Below are positions 48,693-60,652 of a DNA stretch of 64,000 nt, piece after piece. The stretch is from positions 619,001 through 683,000 of the forward strand of contig NC_051095.1 in assembly GCF_901709675.1 (NCBI RefSeq), given 5' to 3'. This DNA comes from Syngnathus acus. Taxonomy: Eukaryota; Chordata; Actinopteri; Syngnathiformes; Syngnathidae. The notes beneath the pieces are model-generated. The model ran no database searches, was not told where the DNA came from, and saw nothing but the letters and a program-made list of their open reading frames with translations. The first letter of the stretch is position 1, and the number at the start of each line of letters is the position of its first letter. The position numbers and the translations under genes were made by a program.

Positions 48693-49292
48693 TGTTGGGT
48701 TCACAACATTTATCTGAACAGAATCTCACAGAGGCGGGATATGTCTTTGTTGGCATGCGACTCCTGCAGAAGGACACACCCCAGCCACAGCGAATGTGGA
48801 TGGGATCTGCGCCTTCCCTCAGTTTGGTCGTGCCTTTTATTGAGGAACAAACAATGGGGCAAGTGTACATGTACATGAAATCATAGCTTCTTTAGACGGG
48901 AAGGACATTCCACAATTACATCTCATGACCACCGCACAACAGCGATACTATTAGGACAGAAGCGGTATGGTCGTCTCATGTCTTTAGCTTTAACAAAGAC
49001 GTAGTCTTAGTGCTTATGGGATGGATACCTCTGTTGGAGTTCTCATGACTTCTACTTAAATAAGACGTTTGTCTGCTTCAGCCATCCCATGACAACCTCA
49101 TGATATGTTCATGGATAGCTAACTATGGGGCTCATTGTATAGCGCGACTCGTGACTCCAGACATGAGTTCCTTAGCCAGCCATATGCTCCCAAGTCATTA
49201 TCACGAGGCCAAACTGTCACATACTACGGAAAATCTTGCACACATAAGTAGATACATAGAATCCAATGATAAAAAGTATATTTTTCCCAACA
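48693..49292. mobile_element. Solo LTR, 600 bp, 5-bp target duplication ATATT
   Basis: It starts TGTTGGG and ends CCCAACA (perfect inverted ends with TG...CA) and is flanked by ATATT at 48688-48692 and 49293-49297. The orthologous site next to NLR-A (4409-4413, reverse strand) holds one uninterrupted copy, i.e. the empty site. No internal retroelement genes are present, as expected after LTR-LTR recombination. Family not assigned; a 5-bp duplication is compatible with Gypsy, Copia or BEL/Pao. Confidence 0.93.
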
Positions 49293-50445
49293 ATATTATT
49301 TCATGTTCTAATGATAACATATGCACTTATATGGTTGAATATACACTTACTGATACACAAACAATGTATGTATGTATGTATGTACGTATGTATGTTAAAA
49401 AAAAAAACAAGTTTGCGGATTATCACATATCGCGGACGCTCTTAGAACCAATTATCCGCGATAAAAGAGGGATTACTGTATCTCACTTCTATTTGCCGTT
49501 GCCGCAAACAAGGTAAAAACCCACGTAAAATGTCCACGGTACATACATGAGAAAACTTCACGTCACTGCAGTAAACACAAAATACGGCATAAAACGCACA
49601 AATGACGTACAGGTGTACGCTCCATCATAACATAATAAAGAGAGTTCATAGTTCATTCTACAACTCGTATTTATATTTCGTGGCGGTTTAGTCATCAAAA
49701 TGCATTCAAAAACAAGTCAATTGAAGGCATGATGATTGCAATTATTATTTGCATTAACATTCACCATTGGTCGGCGTTTGGTGCCAGCAGGTCAAATTAG
49801 GCGAGGAAGTGGAGGGTCAAGGGTCAAGGCCCGCCCGCCACGTGTGTGGATGGCAGGAGAGTGTCAGGAGCACACGTCTGTGTTGAAGTTCACGTCTTAT
49901 TTGCGAAATGCGGAAATATTTATGCCTTATCATCGGTCGGAGAATCAAGCAACTAACGTGAAGGACAGGCTTTGCCGTTTCCTTTTGGACAGCGGGCGTC
50001 CTCAGCCATACGCTCCAGGGGAAACGCATCCTTCGCGTGCTTCTGCATGCATCTACATCCATCCATCCATTCGTGCTCAGAACTCTCACGAAGGATCCAA
50101 GGCTGGCGTCAATGGCATCTTACATATGATCGAAGGCTGCCCAGAATGCCATCAGTTCAGGCCCCCTAGACAAAACATAAGAGAGATATAACCAAGCATT
50201 CAGCGTTTGAGGAAAAACACCAGGCATGCATTGAACACTTACTTCATTCAGGCAATATGCCCCAAAACATTTGAGATGTCAAAGTGCACATCATGAAGTT
50301 AGTATTAAAACATTTCCTTTGATTGATTTCATGTGTGCTTCTCTACTTTATTCATGTGATGTCAGCAAATCTGGTTTTGGAGCTAGGCGCGAGCGACTTT
50401 TTGGAAGCCATTTTCTTCAACGGGACCCTGGAAGATGTTTGGAAC
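49293..50445 (-). repeat. NLR 3' flank, duplicated unit (copy C), with MITE-like repeat
   Basis: Inverted counterpart of 3302-4413. 49306-49480 is the MITE-like repeat ending gggattactgta, with (GTAT)n at about 49365-49395. 49680-50445 carries the shared 3' flank. Here the stretch equivalent to the A and B poly(A) signal reads tttattcatgtg on the plus strand (near 50348), so the signal on the minus strand is altered to CATGAATAAAG and still contains AATAAA. Confidence 0.75.
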
Positions 50446-53400
50446 CTACCACTCGAACTTCAGACTGCAGCGAGAATCCATTTGGACCTCCTTCAAGGCC
50501 CGCTTTCCTACCTCTCCGGGGTCATTCGAGCTCAGGTCCAGCTGTTGGAGGTGGGAGGGGTTGGACCGGAGAGCCTTGGCCAGTGAGACGCATCCTCGTG
50601 TGCCGATCTCGCACCCCATGAGCCTGAGAAGACAAGAGGGCGGCTGACACAAGCCCAAGGTTCTTGGGCCGGCTCGAGGAGAGCCTTACTTGAGAACTTG
50701 CAAGGTGCACTGCGGCTTTGCCAGTCCGGCGGCGAGCGCCTCCACCCCGTGGTCGCACAATTTGTTCTCGCTGAGATCCAGATGGCTCAGGGTGCGGGAC
50801 GAGCTTAGAACGGAGGCCAGCGCCTCGCAGCTTTTCTTGCTCAGGTTGCAGCTCTCGAGCCTGAGAAGACAAGAGGGCGGCTGACACAAGCCCAAGGTTC
50901 TTGGGCCGGCTGGCCTTCTGCCGCTCGAGGGGAGCCTTACCTGAGAACTTGCAAGGTGCACTGCGGCTTTGCCAGTCCGGCGGCGAGCGCCTCCAGCCCG
51001 TCGTCACGCAAGTCGTTCCAGCCGAGATCCAGCTCCCTCAGGCTGCCGGGCGAGCTTAGAACGGAGGCCAGCGCCTCGCAGCTTTTCTTGCTCAGCTTGC
51101 AGATCTCGAGCCTGAGAAGACAAGAGGGCGGCTGACACAAGCCCAAGGTTCTTGGGCCGGCTGGCCTTCTGCCGCTCGAGGAGAGCCTTACATGAGAACT
51201 TGCAAGGTGCACTGCGGCTTTGCTAGTCCGGCGGCGAGCGCCTCCAGCCCGTCGTCACGCAAGTCGTTCCAGCCGAGATCCAGCTCCCTCAGGCTGCCGG
51301 GCGAGCTTAGAACGGAGGCCAGCGCCTCGCAGCTTTTCTTGCTCAGCTGGCAGCGATAGAGCCTGAGAAGACAAGAGGGTTTGGGCTGCTGACATGTGCG
51401 CGGCCGGTTCAGCGTGCTGGCTCGACGGCACCTACACTGATTTTCGAGAAGCCTTGACCACCGGCAGCAGCATCAGGAGCCCCTTCTCGGACGGAGCGTA
51501 TTTCCGGAGATCGAAGCAGCTCATGGCTTCGTCGGAAGCCCGCAAGAAGAAGACCAGGGCCGACCACATGGCCGGAGGTAGGTCCTCCGTGGACAATTTC
51601 CCCCCTTTGAGGTATTTTTGGATCTGGTCCAGCAGGGACTCGTCCTTCAGCTCCTTCAGGCAGTAGAACAAGTTGATGTTCTCCTCGGGAGAATTCCGCT
51701 CGATCCGTCGCTTGATCAAGCGGACCGTTTCTGCGTTGCTGTGTCTGTAGTTCTTGGGAACCTTCAGCAGCTCACCCAGGAGATCCTGGTTGCACTGCAA
51801 GGAGAGGCCCAGCAGGAAGCGGAGGAACAAGTCCAGGTTTCCCTCACTCTCGGAGGCTTTGTGGATGGCCGCCTCATGGACTTCAGCGAGCGGCTTCCGC
51901 TTCCAAAACAACAGGAGGCGTTTCCCCCTCAACCTGGAAACATCCAGCACGTTCTTGTTGTCCTGGAACAGGCTCATCATCACGTAGAGAGCGGCCAGAT
52001 ATTCCTGGACGGTCAGGTGGATGAACTGAAACATCTTGCCTTGTTGGTATTTCTTGAGCGGGGGTACCTCCTTGAAGACCACGGTGAAGACTCCCGAGTG
52101 TTTTGCGCCCTGCAGGTAATCCAAGCCGCTTTTCCGCAAGTCCTTCTCGTAGAAGATCTGTTGCTTTTTCATCAGCTGCTGAAAAGCCAGCTTGGCCAGC
52201 GCTTTGACGTACTCCGTGCTCTTCCGGCTGTCTCGCTCCTTGGACTTGTCCAGGTGATAGAGCAGGAACTCTGTGTACATCTCGGTCAGGGTTTCGGGCA
52301 GCTCCTTTCCGGCATCCCGACAGTCTTGGAGAACGGTGGCGGTGAGCCAGCAGAAGATGGGCAAGTGGCACATGATGAAAATGGTGCGGGACTTCTGGAT
52401 GTGCTTGATGACGTCCTCCTCGGCGGGGAACCTCTTCCTGAAGTAGTCCAGCCTCTGGGAGTCGCTGAAGCCTTTCACCTCGGTTCTGCCGTCCACCAGG
52501 CGCGGCGGGATGTCGTGGGCCGCCTGGGGCCGCGTGGTGATCCAAACCCGGGCGCAGGGAAGCAGGTTCCCCTTGATGAGATGCGCCAGGAGCACCTCCA
52601 CGGGGTAGGCTCGGGTCACGTCCGGGTCCACCTTGCGCTCGTCGTTCAGGTCCAGTTTGAGGCGGGACTCGTCCAGGCCGTCCAGCACAAACAATATCTT
52701 GATCTCGCTGGACTGGTAGTGGCGGTTGGCCGACTCTTGCAGACTGACCAAGATGTGGTCCAGCATCTTGATGGCCTTGCTCTCCCAGACAAAGAGTCGG
52801 ATGAGCTCCGCCAGCGAAAAGCTTTTCTCCTCCTCCAAGTTCAACTCGCGGAAGGTGAAGGGAAAGATGAAGTCCACGTCTGTGTTGGTTTCCCCGCTGG
52901 CCCAGTCCAGGACAAACTTGCGCACCAGGAAAGTCTTCCCGATACCCGCGAAGCCCACGGTGAGCATCGTGCGAAGGGGCTCCTGGCTTTGGAAGATGTC
53001 GCACGGCTGGATGGACTCCTCCTCGGCCACGCCGCACATCTCCATCTGAAGGACCTCGTGCTGCTTGTTGGGGAGACCGGCGACGCCGCGGCTAATGTTG
53101 AGCTCAGTGTAGACGTTCTCCAGAGGCTCCTGCTGGCTGTACCCCGTGTTGCCCTTGGGAACGTTGAGGTAGCTCTTCCGCAGGTTCTCTTGCAGCTCCC
53201 GCTTGAATTTGCCGATCTGCTCGTTATCCACTGAGGAGATGCTACCTGAGGGCGCAGAAGGAGATCCCGTGTGGCAAAACCGTCTTTAGGCCTGGCCGCA
53301 AGCGTGCCGCAGCCATGCCGCCGCCGCCGCTTCCCCTCAAGGAGGCAAGTGAAGGAGGCCAGAGCTGTTGCCATCATTTGTATCACCTGAGAGTTTTCAG

Positions 53401-53715
53401 GTAAGCTGCTTTCTGGAAAGCCTCCCCTCCTCCCCCACCAGAAGCCACATTCACCTTACCTGTGATTTGTGCCAGGTCGTTGCGCAGCTTCTGGGAGAGG
53501 TTGTAGTTGTTGATCTTCTCCAGAATCTCGATGGTCTTCTCCCCCGCGTTCTTGCCGTGCCTGTTCATCAGCTGTTCGGTGATGTCAATCCAGTCTGCGT
53601 TTTCTTTGACCCTCTTGGGCAGGTTCATATAAAACTTGAACGTTCTGAAGTCCTCCTGCCCCAGGTCTTCCAGCGTTTCCAACAGCAGGCTCTTGATTTT
53701 CATATCCAGAGCCAT
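50446..53715 (-). CDS. NLR-C: PYD-FISNA-NACHT-LRR receptor with three LRR exons
   Basis: Exons, in transcript order: 53715-53460, 53245-51436, 51362-51192, 51111-50941, 50860-50690 and 50623-50446 join without break to 918 residues. The pyrin domain ([18 protein letters not shown]) differs from A and B at several positions in its second half (for example [17 protein letters not shown]), more than the NACHT exon does. The NACHT has Walker A GFAGIGKT and Walker [10 protein letters not shown]. Three symmetric LRR exons and the terminal exon ending EW-stop follow. It is oriented opposite to NLR-A and NLR-B and shares promoter and flanks with NLR-A. Probably a functional cytosolic sensor coupling to an ASC-type adaptor; ligand unknown. 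Confidence 0.92.
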
Positions 53716-54003
53716 CGTTCCCGGATGAACCTGAACGCAAAGGGATCACTTGAAGCAGTCCGAAAATAGCGTTGAGCTGACAAGACCACGCTCCCCCAGC
53801 CAGCCGTCCTCCCGTGCGAGTCCAGCAGCCGCAGCGCAGCGCAGATCCCGCCCTCCCAAGATCTCGTGGACGAGCTGAGGGCACGCACCGCGCTCTTTCA
53901 AAAATGTTTCTTGCGTTTGATCAATTGGAAAGAGTCTTTGCGGTGTAATTATCCTAAGCCGGTTCGTTTGCAAAGGAGACAAGAGTTCTTATGTTTACTG
54001 GGA
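53716..54003 (-). promoter_or_regulatory. 5' flank / leader of NLR-C
   Basis: Reverse complement of 1-289. The acceptor motif ctttgcgttcag is preserved just before the PYD exon. Common ancestry with the NLR-A promoter is clear, so the two genes may be co-regulated. Confidence 0.5.
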
Positions 54004-54990
54004 GTTTAGCATCACAGCCATACCGTCGAACTGGTAGAACTGGTGAGACAAACGAAACTGTTTGGTCTGGGATTTTGTTGGACTGCCTCAACCATAATTC
54101 ATGTACATGCCATTCCATTTCACTTTGCTACTGAGCTGGCCAGTCTACTGCGAGTGTTCACAAACAATGCCGAAACCAAAATGCACGCTCACGGAAGAGT
54201 TGGATACAAAATTCCCGTGCTTTGGCCAGGGTCGCAAGGAAGTATGTGAGTGAATAAATAAACATCCATCCATCCATTTTCTATACTGCTTGTCCCCACG
54301 GTGGTCACGGGCGGGCGGGCGGTTGTGCTTGAGCCCAGCAGTCATCGGGCAGCAGGCGGGGAATAAGTAAGTAAGTAAGTAAATAAATAAATAAATATGA
54401 ACGAATGAATAAATAAATAAATACAGTATAAATGAATAAATAAATATACGCCCAAAAACTCACAAATGTCAGTGCACATAAGTTTTTGTCATTGTACACA
54501 TGTTTTGTTCGGCCAATAACTGCTACTGCTACCCAGACACCATGTCATTTGTATCATCGTACACTAATGAAGAAAAAACAGGTCTATCTCGTCACCCTCG
54601 TAGGTTTACAAAACATACACATCAAATACAAAAGTCAACCATCCATCCATACGTACCACTTTGGCCATCGAGTGATCAAACTTTACTTGAACGACTTGAG
54701 TTTTTCGCGCGGTAACTCGTACGAGGTCAGGCTGATTTCTATCTATCTATCACGCTGATTGATATCCCATAGCGATTCTTCAGGGCGTGCCCTCGAAGTT
54801 AGACTTACTTTTGCTTTTGTCTTGCAACTTCATATAATTCCAACCAGGGCCGTTTTTTTGCTATGTGTAATATGGCTGCAATCCGCATGGGGGCGCACGA
54901 GCGCTCTCAAGAAAACAAAAACAAATGGCCAGTTTTCTAGCTCAGTCAGTTAGTTCCAGGATGGGTGCCGTGACACATCGAGATTCTTTG
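54004..54990. repeat. Repeat-rich spacer upstream of NLR-C
   Basis: 54268-54330 holds the ubiquitous fish motif catccattttctatactgcttgtcc. 54370-54445 is an AAT/AAAT-rich microsatellite. 54605-54835 is the repeat shared with tbc1d9b intron 8 (25460-25615). No gene seen. Confidence 0.55.
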
Positions 54991-55003
54991 CAAACGAACC
55001 GTT

Positions 55004-55076
55004 TTGATGGAACCTGCGAGAAAAAGGAAACATTCCCCAGTGTGGGAACATTTTGCTGTCATTTCCCCAAATAAGG
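55004..55076 (+). pseudogene. BED zinc-finger fragment (hAT transposase-like N-terminus)
   Basis: Encodes KRKHSPVWEHFAVISPNK, the characteristic start of a BED finger (VWEHF). It is followed at once by a donor-like gtaagt, and the rest of the finger and transposase do not follow in frame. Probably a relic of a hAT transposase or a ZBED-derived exon. Confidence 0.55.
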
Positions 55077-55409
55077 TAAGTGTTCTTTTGTACGGTGCCC
55101 GATTTCATCGAAGTTTGCATTTACGTATCGCGTTCTCTTTCAAGGTGTCCCTGATGGTTAAGATGCAGAAAGAAAAAAACCGGAACCCGTTTGTGATGAA
55201 ACGCAACGTTGAAGCAGAAGAGCAGTCGATTGTAATTTGCCTGCCAGATCATATTGGTCTTCTTCAGAGAAGGCGGACGTTGCTGCCGATTACTCTCTGG
55301 AGCCGTAATGAACACAATTCAACTACTCCTCTTTACTGCTCACAAGTACAAGTCATCTTCATCCATAAGCACATCAGTCTTTCCTTGTTAAAACACACAA
55401 ACAAACAAA

Positions 55410-55559
55410 CAAAAACATGGTAAGTGGTGAGAACAAACTTTGCATCGTCAGGGAACATTAATAAATTGATGATGTCACAGCCAAAAGCTCACATCATTCC
55501 GTACAAAATGACAAAATTGGAAGAATGACGACTGGATGAGGTGCGACAGTGTATGTGCA
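55410..55559 (+). repeat. 150-bp segment duplicated at 47293-47442
   Basis: Direct copy without the L2 insertion; sequence continues to about 55830 as unannotated DNA with no clear exon. Confidence 0.85.
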
Positions 55560-56103
55560 AGAATGGAGCAGAATGTTTACAGGAAGGTCGCTTGGAGATA
55601 AACCCAGCAGGTGCCAGAGGGAGACAGCCAAGAACCCGGCCAAAGATGATCACCAAGGCCGAAAGACGGGATGGAAGACAACAGCCCCCCTCCACACACA
55701 CCGAATCGCCCATACTCAGCACCGACTCCCATTGAATCAAACTCTACTGCGAACTTGCCCCACCCCAACGACTCATCACCCATCAAACTCGGCCCACACC
55801 GGCATGTGCAACTGAATATAAGCTGACCAAAGAAGCTTGAACGTTGCCTTTTCGGAATGGAGACTTTCTGCTCTTGAAAGGCCCAGCGCTGTATTGTACT
55901 TTCCTGAAAACAGAGCTTTCTTAACAAGAATTGTGATTGAACTCAACCAACCTGTGTAATAGGTGCTCTGCGTCACAGGGACGTGACTGCGGGGTTGTTC
56001 CTCCCGTCCGCGAGGTGTCGCTGCGAGCTGGTTCGGCGCGTCAACACAAACAGACAAGCAAGCAGTGCGTTCGCTACACACGTGAGCGCGAACGCCAGCC
56101 ACA

Positions 56104-58109
56104 ATGTTGTCTCGATTAAAAGCCAAAGTGGGCTCGGTTCTGCTGCCGGGAGACGAGTTCTGCTTGGACACGACAGCCAAGGCCGACACTATCTCGCTAG
56201 CGGGCCCTTCCAAGGCGGACAATGTGCTTTGCGGGCCCGGGCTGCGGCGCAGTGGCGACCGGCTGTTGGCGTATAAAAGCGGACTTCTGCGACACAAAGA
56301 GCCAAACATGTTCTGGCTGGACGCCCAGCACAAGAGGGTGACAAACAATACACAACACGCGCAACAAATGTCTTCCTCTTTGCTCATTTACGCGTCCGGA
56401 TTTGTCAAACGCTGTGGAGAGCGAAGCGCGATGGCGACGTCATCAAGAGGCGACAACCGTTCGCGCATCCGCGTCGAACCCCAGGCCCGGGCGGGGGCCA
56501 CGATACGGCCCGGCCCGCCTCATCATTTTATGTGGCCCGCCAAGACAAATTGGGTGTCATGACTAGAATTGCAAATTGGCTTCACTTTCAATAGTATCTT
56601 CTTTTTAAAAAAAAAAAATATTTCACCAGTTTTTACTCATCTGATTTGAAAAGGAGTTATTTGTCCGTTTGCTTTGTAGCTCATATGAGGTGCTCATACT
56701 TTTATTTGGGTTGACAGTCATAATGGCCCTCCGAAAGAAGCTATGACTACAATGCGGCCTGCCGAAAAAAATGACTGACATCCCTGACGCTGTACACCAT
56801 ACGTGTCAAACCCAACGCCCGGGGTCATATATATAAAAATATATAGATATAGATATATATAGCCACCCGAAAAGTCAAAGTTCCATTTAAAAGTCTGCTT
56901 AACGACAGCAAGTTTGTGCAGGTCACGTCACCAATGGGCAATTTTTGAAAGGGGAAGAAATCCTTGTGAAGATGCTGAGTGTGCGTGTTTGCGTTCCCTC
57001 AGTACGTTCCAGCCAAAGGAGAGACGGTCATCGGCATCGTGACGGCCAAGTCGGGCGACGTGTTCAAGGTGGACGTCGGCGGAAGCGAGCAGGCGTCTTT
57101 GTCCTACTTGGCCTTCGAAGGCGCCACCAAGAGGAACCGACCTAATGTCCAGGTGCGTGTGTGCCATGAGAGTCAGAAGCCGCTGACTGGACACCTGTGT
57201 GACACGCAACCATTACCTCGCCGTCCGCCCCCTTTTAGGTGGGCGACCTGTTGTTTGCGCAACTGATAGTCGCCAACAAGGACATGGAGGCAGAGCTTGT
57301 TTGCGTGGACAGTGCAGGACGGGCCAATGGGATGGGAGTGTTTGGAGCAGGTGGTTTCCTCTTCAGGGTCTCGCTGGCTCTTGCCAGACGGTATGCACGC
57401 GCCGGAGTGATTGAAATTTCAAATCGTTCATTTCAATCACCAGGTCTCGAGCAGTGCTTGTCAACCACTCGTGTGCCGCGAGTGATCGTCAGGTGTGCCG
57501 TGGAAAATGATCCAATTTCACCTGATTGGTCCCGAAATATTTTTGGAAAACAAATGAATTCTTACCTGCAGATCATATGCCATTGTCGAGTGTCTGTGCT
57601 GCAGTAGTGACTGGCAGCGTCATCGTGTAATGATTCCTCGTCACTAGAGGGCAGCAGGGAGTGAATTGCGTCGTACGTTAAGACAAGGGACACTTTGATA
57701 AGAATGACTATATTGTTCATATAGGTGGCTACGTCTTACCAGATTTTTCTTGGTGTGCCTCGAGATGTTTTCCACTGAAAAGGTGTGCCGTGAATGAAAA
57801 AAGGTTGACAAGCACTGGTCTCGAGGACCGATAGATCGACCTCAATAGTCCCTAAGATGAAAACCCCTTTGCGCTGAGCCTCCTTTTCTCCCCCATCTCA
57901 GGTTGTTGGCCCCCCACAGCGATTTGCGGGCAGAGCTGGAGCAGCTGTTCCCGTGCGAGATGGTGGTGGGGATGAACGGTCGTCTGTGGGTCAAGTCTTC
58001 GAGTGTCCGCCGGACGCTGGTCTTAGCCAACCTGCTGGAGAGTTGCGAGAACATGACGCCTGCCCAGAGGCGCCAGATCTTTAGCAGACTGGCCCAGGGG
58101 GCACTCTAG
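56104..58109 (+). CDS. exosc3: EXOSC3 (RRP40), RNA exosome cap subunit
   Basis: Exons 56104-56337, 57003-57152, 57239-57390 and 57902-58109 join to 247 residues. An N-terminal barrel-type domain ([11 protein letters not shown]), an S1 RNA-binding domain ([35 protein letters not shown]) and a KH-type domain with the diagnostic GMNGRLWVK motif are all present, ending [11 protein letters not shown]. It forms part of the cap that guides RNA into the exosome in nucleus and cytoplasm. Four exons agree with the human gene as I recall it. AATAAA at 58342-58347. A hAT MITE occupies intron 3. Confidence 0.95.
57452..57817. mobile_element. hAT MITE (366 bp) in exosc3 intron 3
   Basis: Perfect 15-bp terminal inverted repeats (CAGTGCTTGTCAACC / GGTTGACAAGCACTG) flanked by the perfect 8-bp duplication GTCTCGAG at 57444-57451 and 57818-57825. 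The inside repeats parts of the ends (gtgtgccg). No coding capacity. Confidence 0.95.
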
Positions 58110-58621
58110 AGGTGGGGATTCAAATGGAGGCGCCCACCCGACACACAGTGAGCCAGCCCATTGACTTTTTCTAGGGACGAGGTGTGTGTGTGTGTACTGA
58201 TTTAGATCCGTACAAATGGGGCCTTTTTTTTTTTTCTGCACACAAACTATTTTAATGTCATGATTGAATTTCTGCTTGGTCATAGGACTCATTTAACTGC
58301 ATCTTATTATTTCATATTGTCACTCTTTCAAGTCATGAACTAATAAATAATGGATGGACGGACGGACGCTTTTGTCTGGATGACAAGGTGAACAAAAATG
58401 AACGCACGACAAATGGAGTTTTGTGATGTCACCATTTAAAAGAACAAAAAAAAAAAACATTGTCAGGTACAAGGCAATTGTTTGTTTTCTTCTTCAATAC
58501 ACATATATTCTCAAACGGTTACCAAAAATATATTTGCCTTTCCTCTAGTTTTGTGCATTCGCAAAGCATTGCGGGTAGCACAGCACCTACCTTAAACCGC
58601 AAACAAGCAAGCAGACGGACG

Positions 58622-58900
58622 GCGGTGGTTCTTAACCTTTTTCCTTGTTCGCACCCCATTCAATTCACCAACCAGTGCTCACACCCCTGACCCTATCTAA
58701 CCCTAACTAATTAGTAGCATAATAAGCGGTCTACCATACAGCTATAAAGTAAGGCTTAATTAGCATTCTCCCGAATGCCTATTAACACAATGACTTCTTG
58801 AATTGGTCACTTTTTTCGGTTAGCCCACCACTATCCCCGAAAAATTGTCAATTTCCCCCGGGTTATCCTCGCACGCGCCCCCGGTTAGGAAACCACTGGC
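58622..58900. mobile_element. Decayed hAT-like MITE
   Basis: The left end ggtggttcttaaccttttt and right end ggttaggaaaccactg are imperfect inverted repeats of the CAGTGGTTCTTAACC type common in vertebrate hAT MITEs. No target duplication is recognisable, so the copy is old. Confidence 0.55.
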
Positions 58901-60640
58901 ATAGGGCAATGCAACTAACATACCAGCGGTGGCCAATCGAACGCATGTTTACATTGGCCCGCGTGCGTCTTGCGCATGACGGGACGGTGTGCGGTCACGG
59001 GATGTGTTTCCGAATGCCCGGCGTGAACTCCTTGGCATTTGGGTTCAGAATGCCCTGAACGCGCACACAAAAACATGTTCGATGAATTGCCTTAACCCGC
59101 TTCCCTTTACGATAAGTCATGTCAAACAAAATGTAAAATGACGTTGTCATGAGGATGTTGTACTTGCCGAGATCAACAAAATCAAAATAATACAAGAACT
59201 AGAAGAGCTACTCCATTTGCGGCATCGGTCGCGACATGCGCGCAATGCGGACGTGACGTAGGACTTAGTGCTACAGCCGCCGCTGTATTGACGTTAACAT
59301 TTTGGTTGTTCCTCGCTTAATCGGTGGTTCGAATTAAGATCGAAGAATAACTCGGACCCCGTCATGACTGCGTGACCTCAGCCGCTGTTTGCATTTTGGG
59401 TAAATTTGCTTTGTTGTGTTGTGTTGTGTTTCGAGCGGAAGGACTGGAGCCTTCGAAGCTTATTTATGCTACATTAGCTAGCATCCGAAATCTTGCTAAA
59501 CACAGACAATAGATAACATTGTTGTATAATGTTTCTCATTAATACCCTAATCAAGCAGTTTAAGTTACCAGGTAAATCCTAGCGTCACAGACAGACGTAA
59601 CAAACCTACAATGAATTTCAAACGGAACATTTTTCTCAAGTATAATAAATGTCAGGTATTATAAATATAGTAAAAAAAAGGGGGAAATGAGGACTTATCA
59701 GTGTAAATTAGTACAGTTGCCATGCATAGAGAAAGAAAAGTTGTGAACATACATTGTCATGAACAAATATCAGGTGGTTAAGTAATGAGCCTGATTGGGG
59801 GCTCAGAGTAAATATCACATAGGGACCCGGTCAAAACAAAAGAGGCGCGTGGAAGAACAACAACTCTTTTCCAAGAAGAGCGATGCCGTTGCTCACCTCA
59901 AAGACTTTGAAGGGGCTTTGTCAACCACAAATTTGGGAGTCCTACAACTTGTGCGCTTGATCTTTGGAGAACTTGCCAAGCTGTGATGAAAACTAGGCGC
60001 AGAGAGAAGAACAATGAATGACAACAATGAAATAAAGGCTATGTAAAGTCAGTCACGCACGTTAGTAATCACCTCGATTCTTTTGTTGCTTCGTTTGCTG
60101 CCGCTGTGTCAGTTTGCAGAATACGTGCAGTGGAAAGCCCAATTTTGTTTTGGTCTGTCTGTCTGTCTGACACCGAACCGAAATCCGGCTAAACTTTCCA
60201 GTTTGAGCTCAATCTCTTTCAGCCTGGAAACAGTAAGTGTTAACCCCCATTGTTGTCAAGTATATGCATTTTCAGGAACCAGTGTTGTCATGGAAAAGCA
60301 CGGTTTCCACTTTAGGCCAAAGGAATCCGTTGTGAGCAGCGTTTTTGTTGCCCAGATAATGGACTTGTTGCGGTTCGTCAGTCACGTTCATCTTATGCTT
60401 TAGCCGTGCCATCCTTACATGGAAAAACATCAGCCTTTGTTGTTGTTTTTTTTTTTTTTTTTAAAAACAAAAAACAGAACCCGACGACTGTTCTCAAGCT
60501 TCTCCCAACGTTCCTGATGCATTGCCACGGAAATATACCATGTGTCTAATCCTCTTTGAGCTTCCAGACGGGTCCTCCTCGCTCGGACCCCGCTTGACTG
60601 ATCCTGTCCTGTGTTTATGGTCTTCCCCGGCATTTGTGTG
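58901..60640. other. Intergenic spacer and probable promoter of the matrin-like gene
   Basis: A GC-richer patch at about 59220-59460 could hold the transcription start, with a non-coding exon spliced to the acceptor at 60642 (tttgtgtgcag). The rest is AT-rich with no exon I can support. Confidence 0.35.
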
Positions 60641-60652
60641 CAGCGCCCCGCT

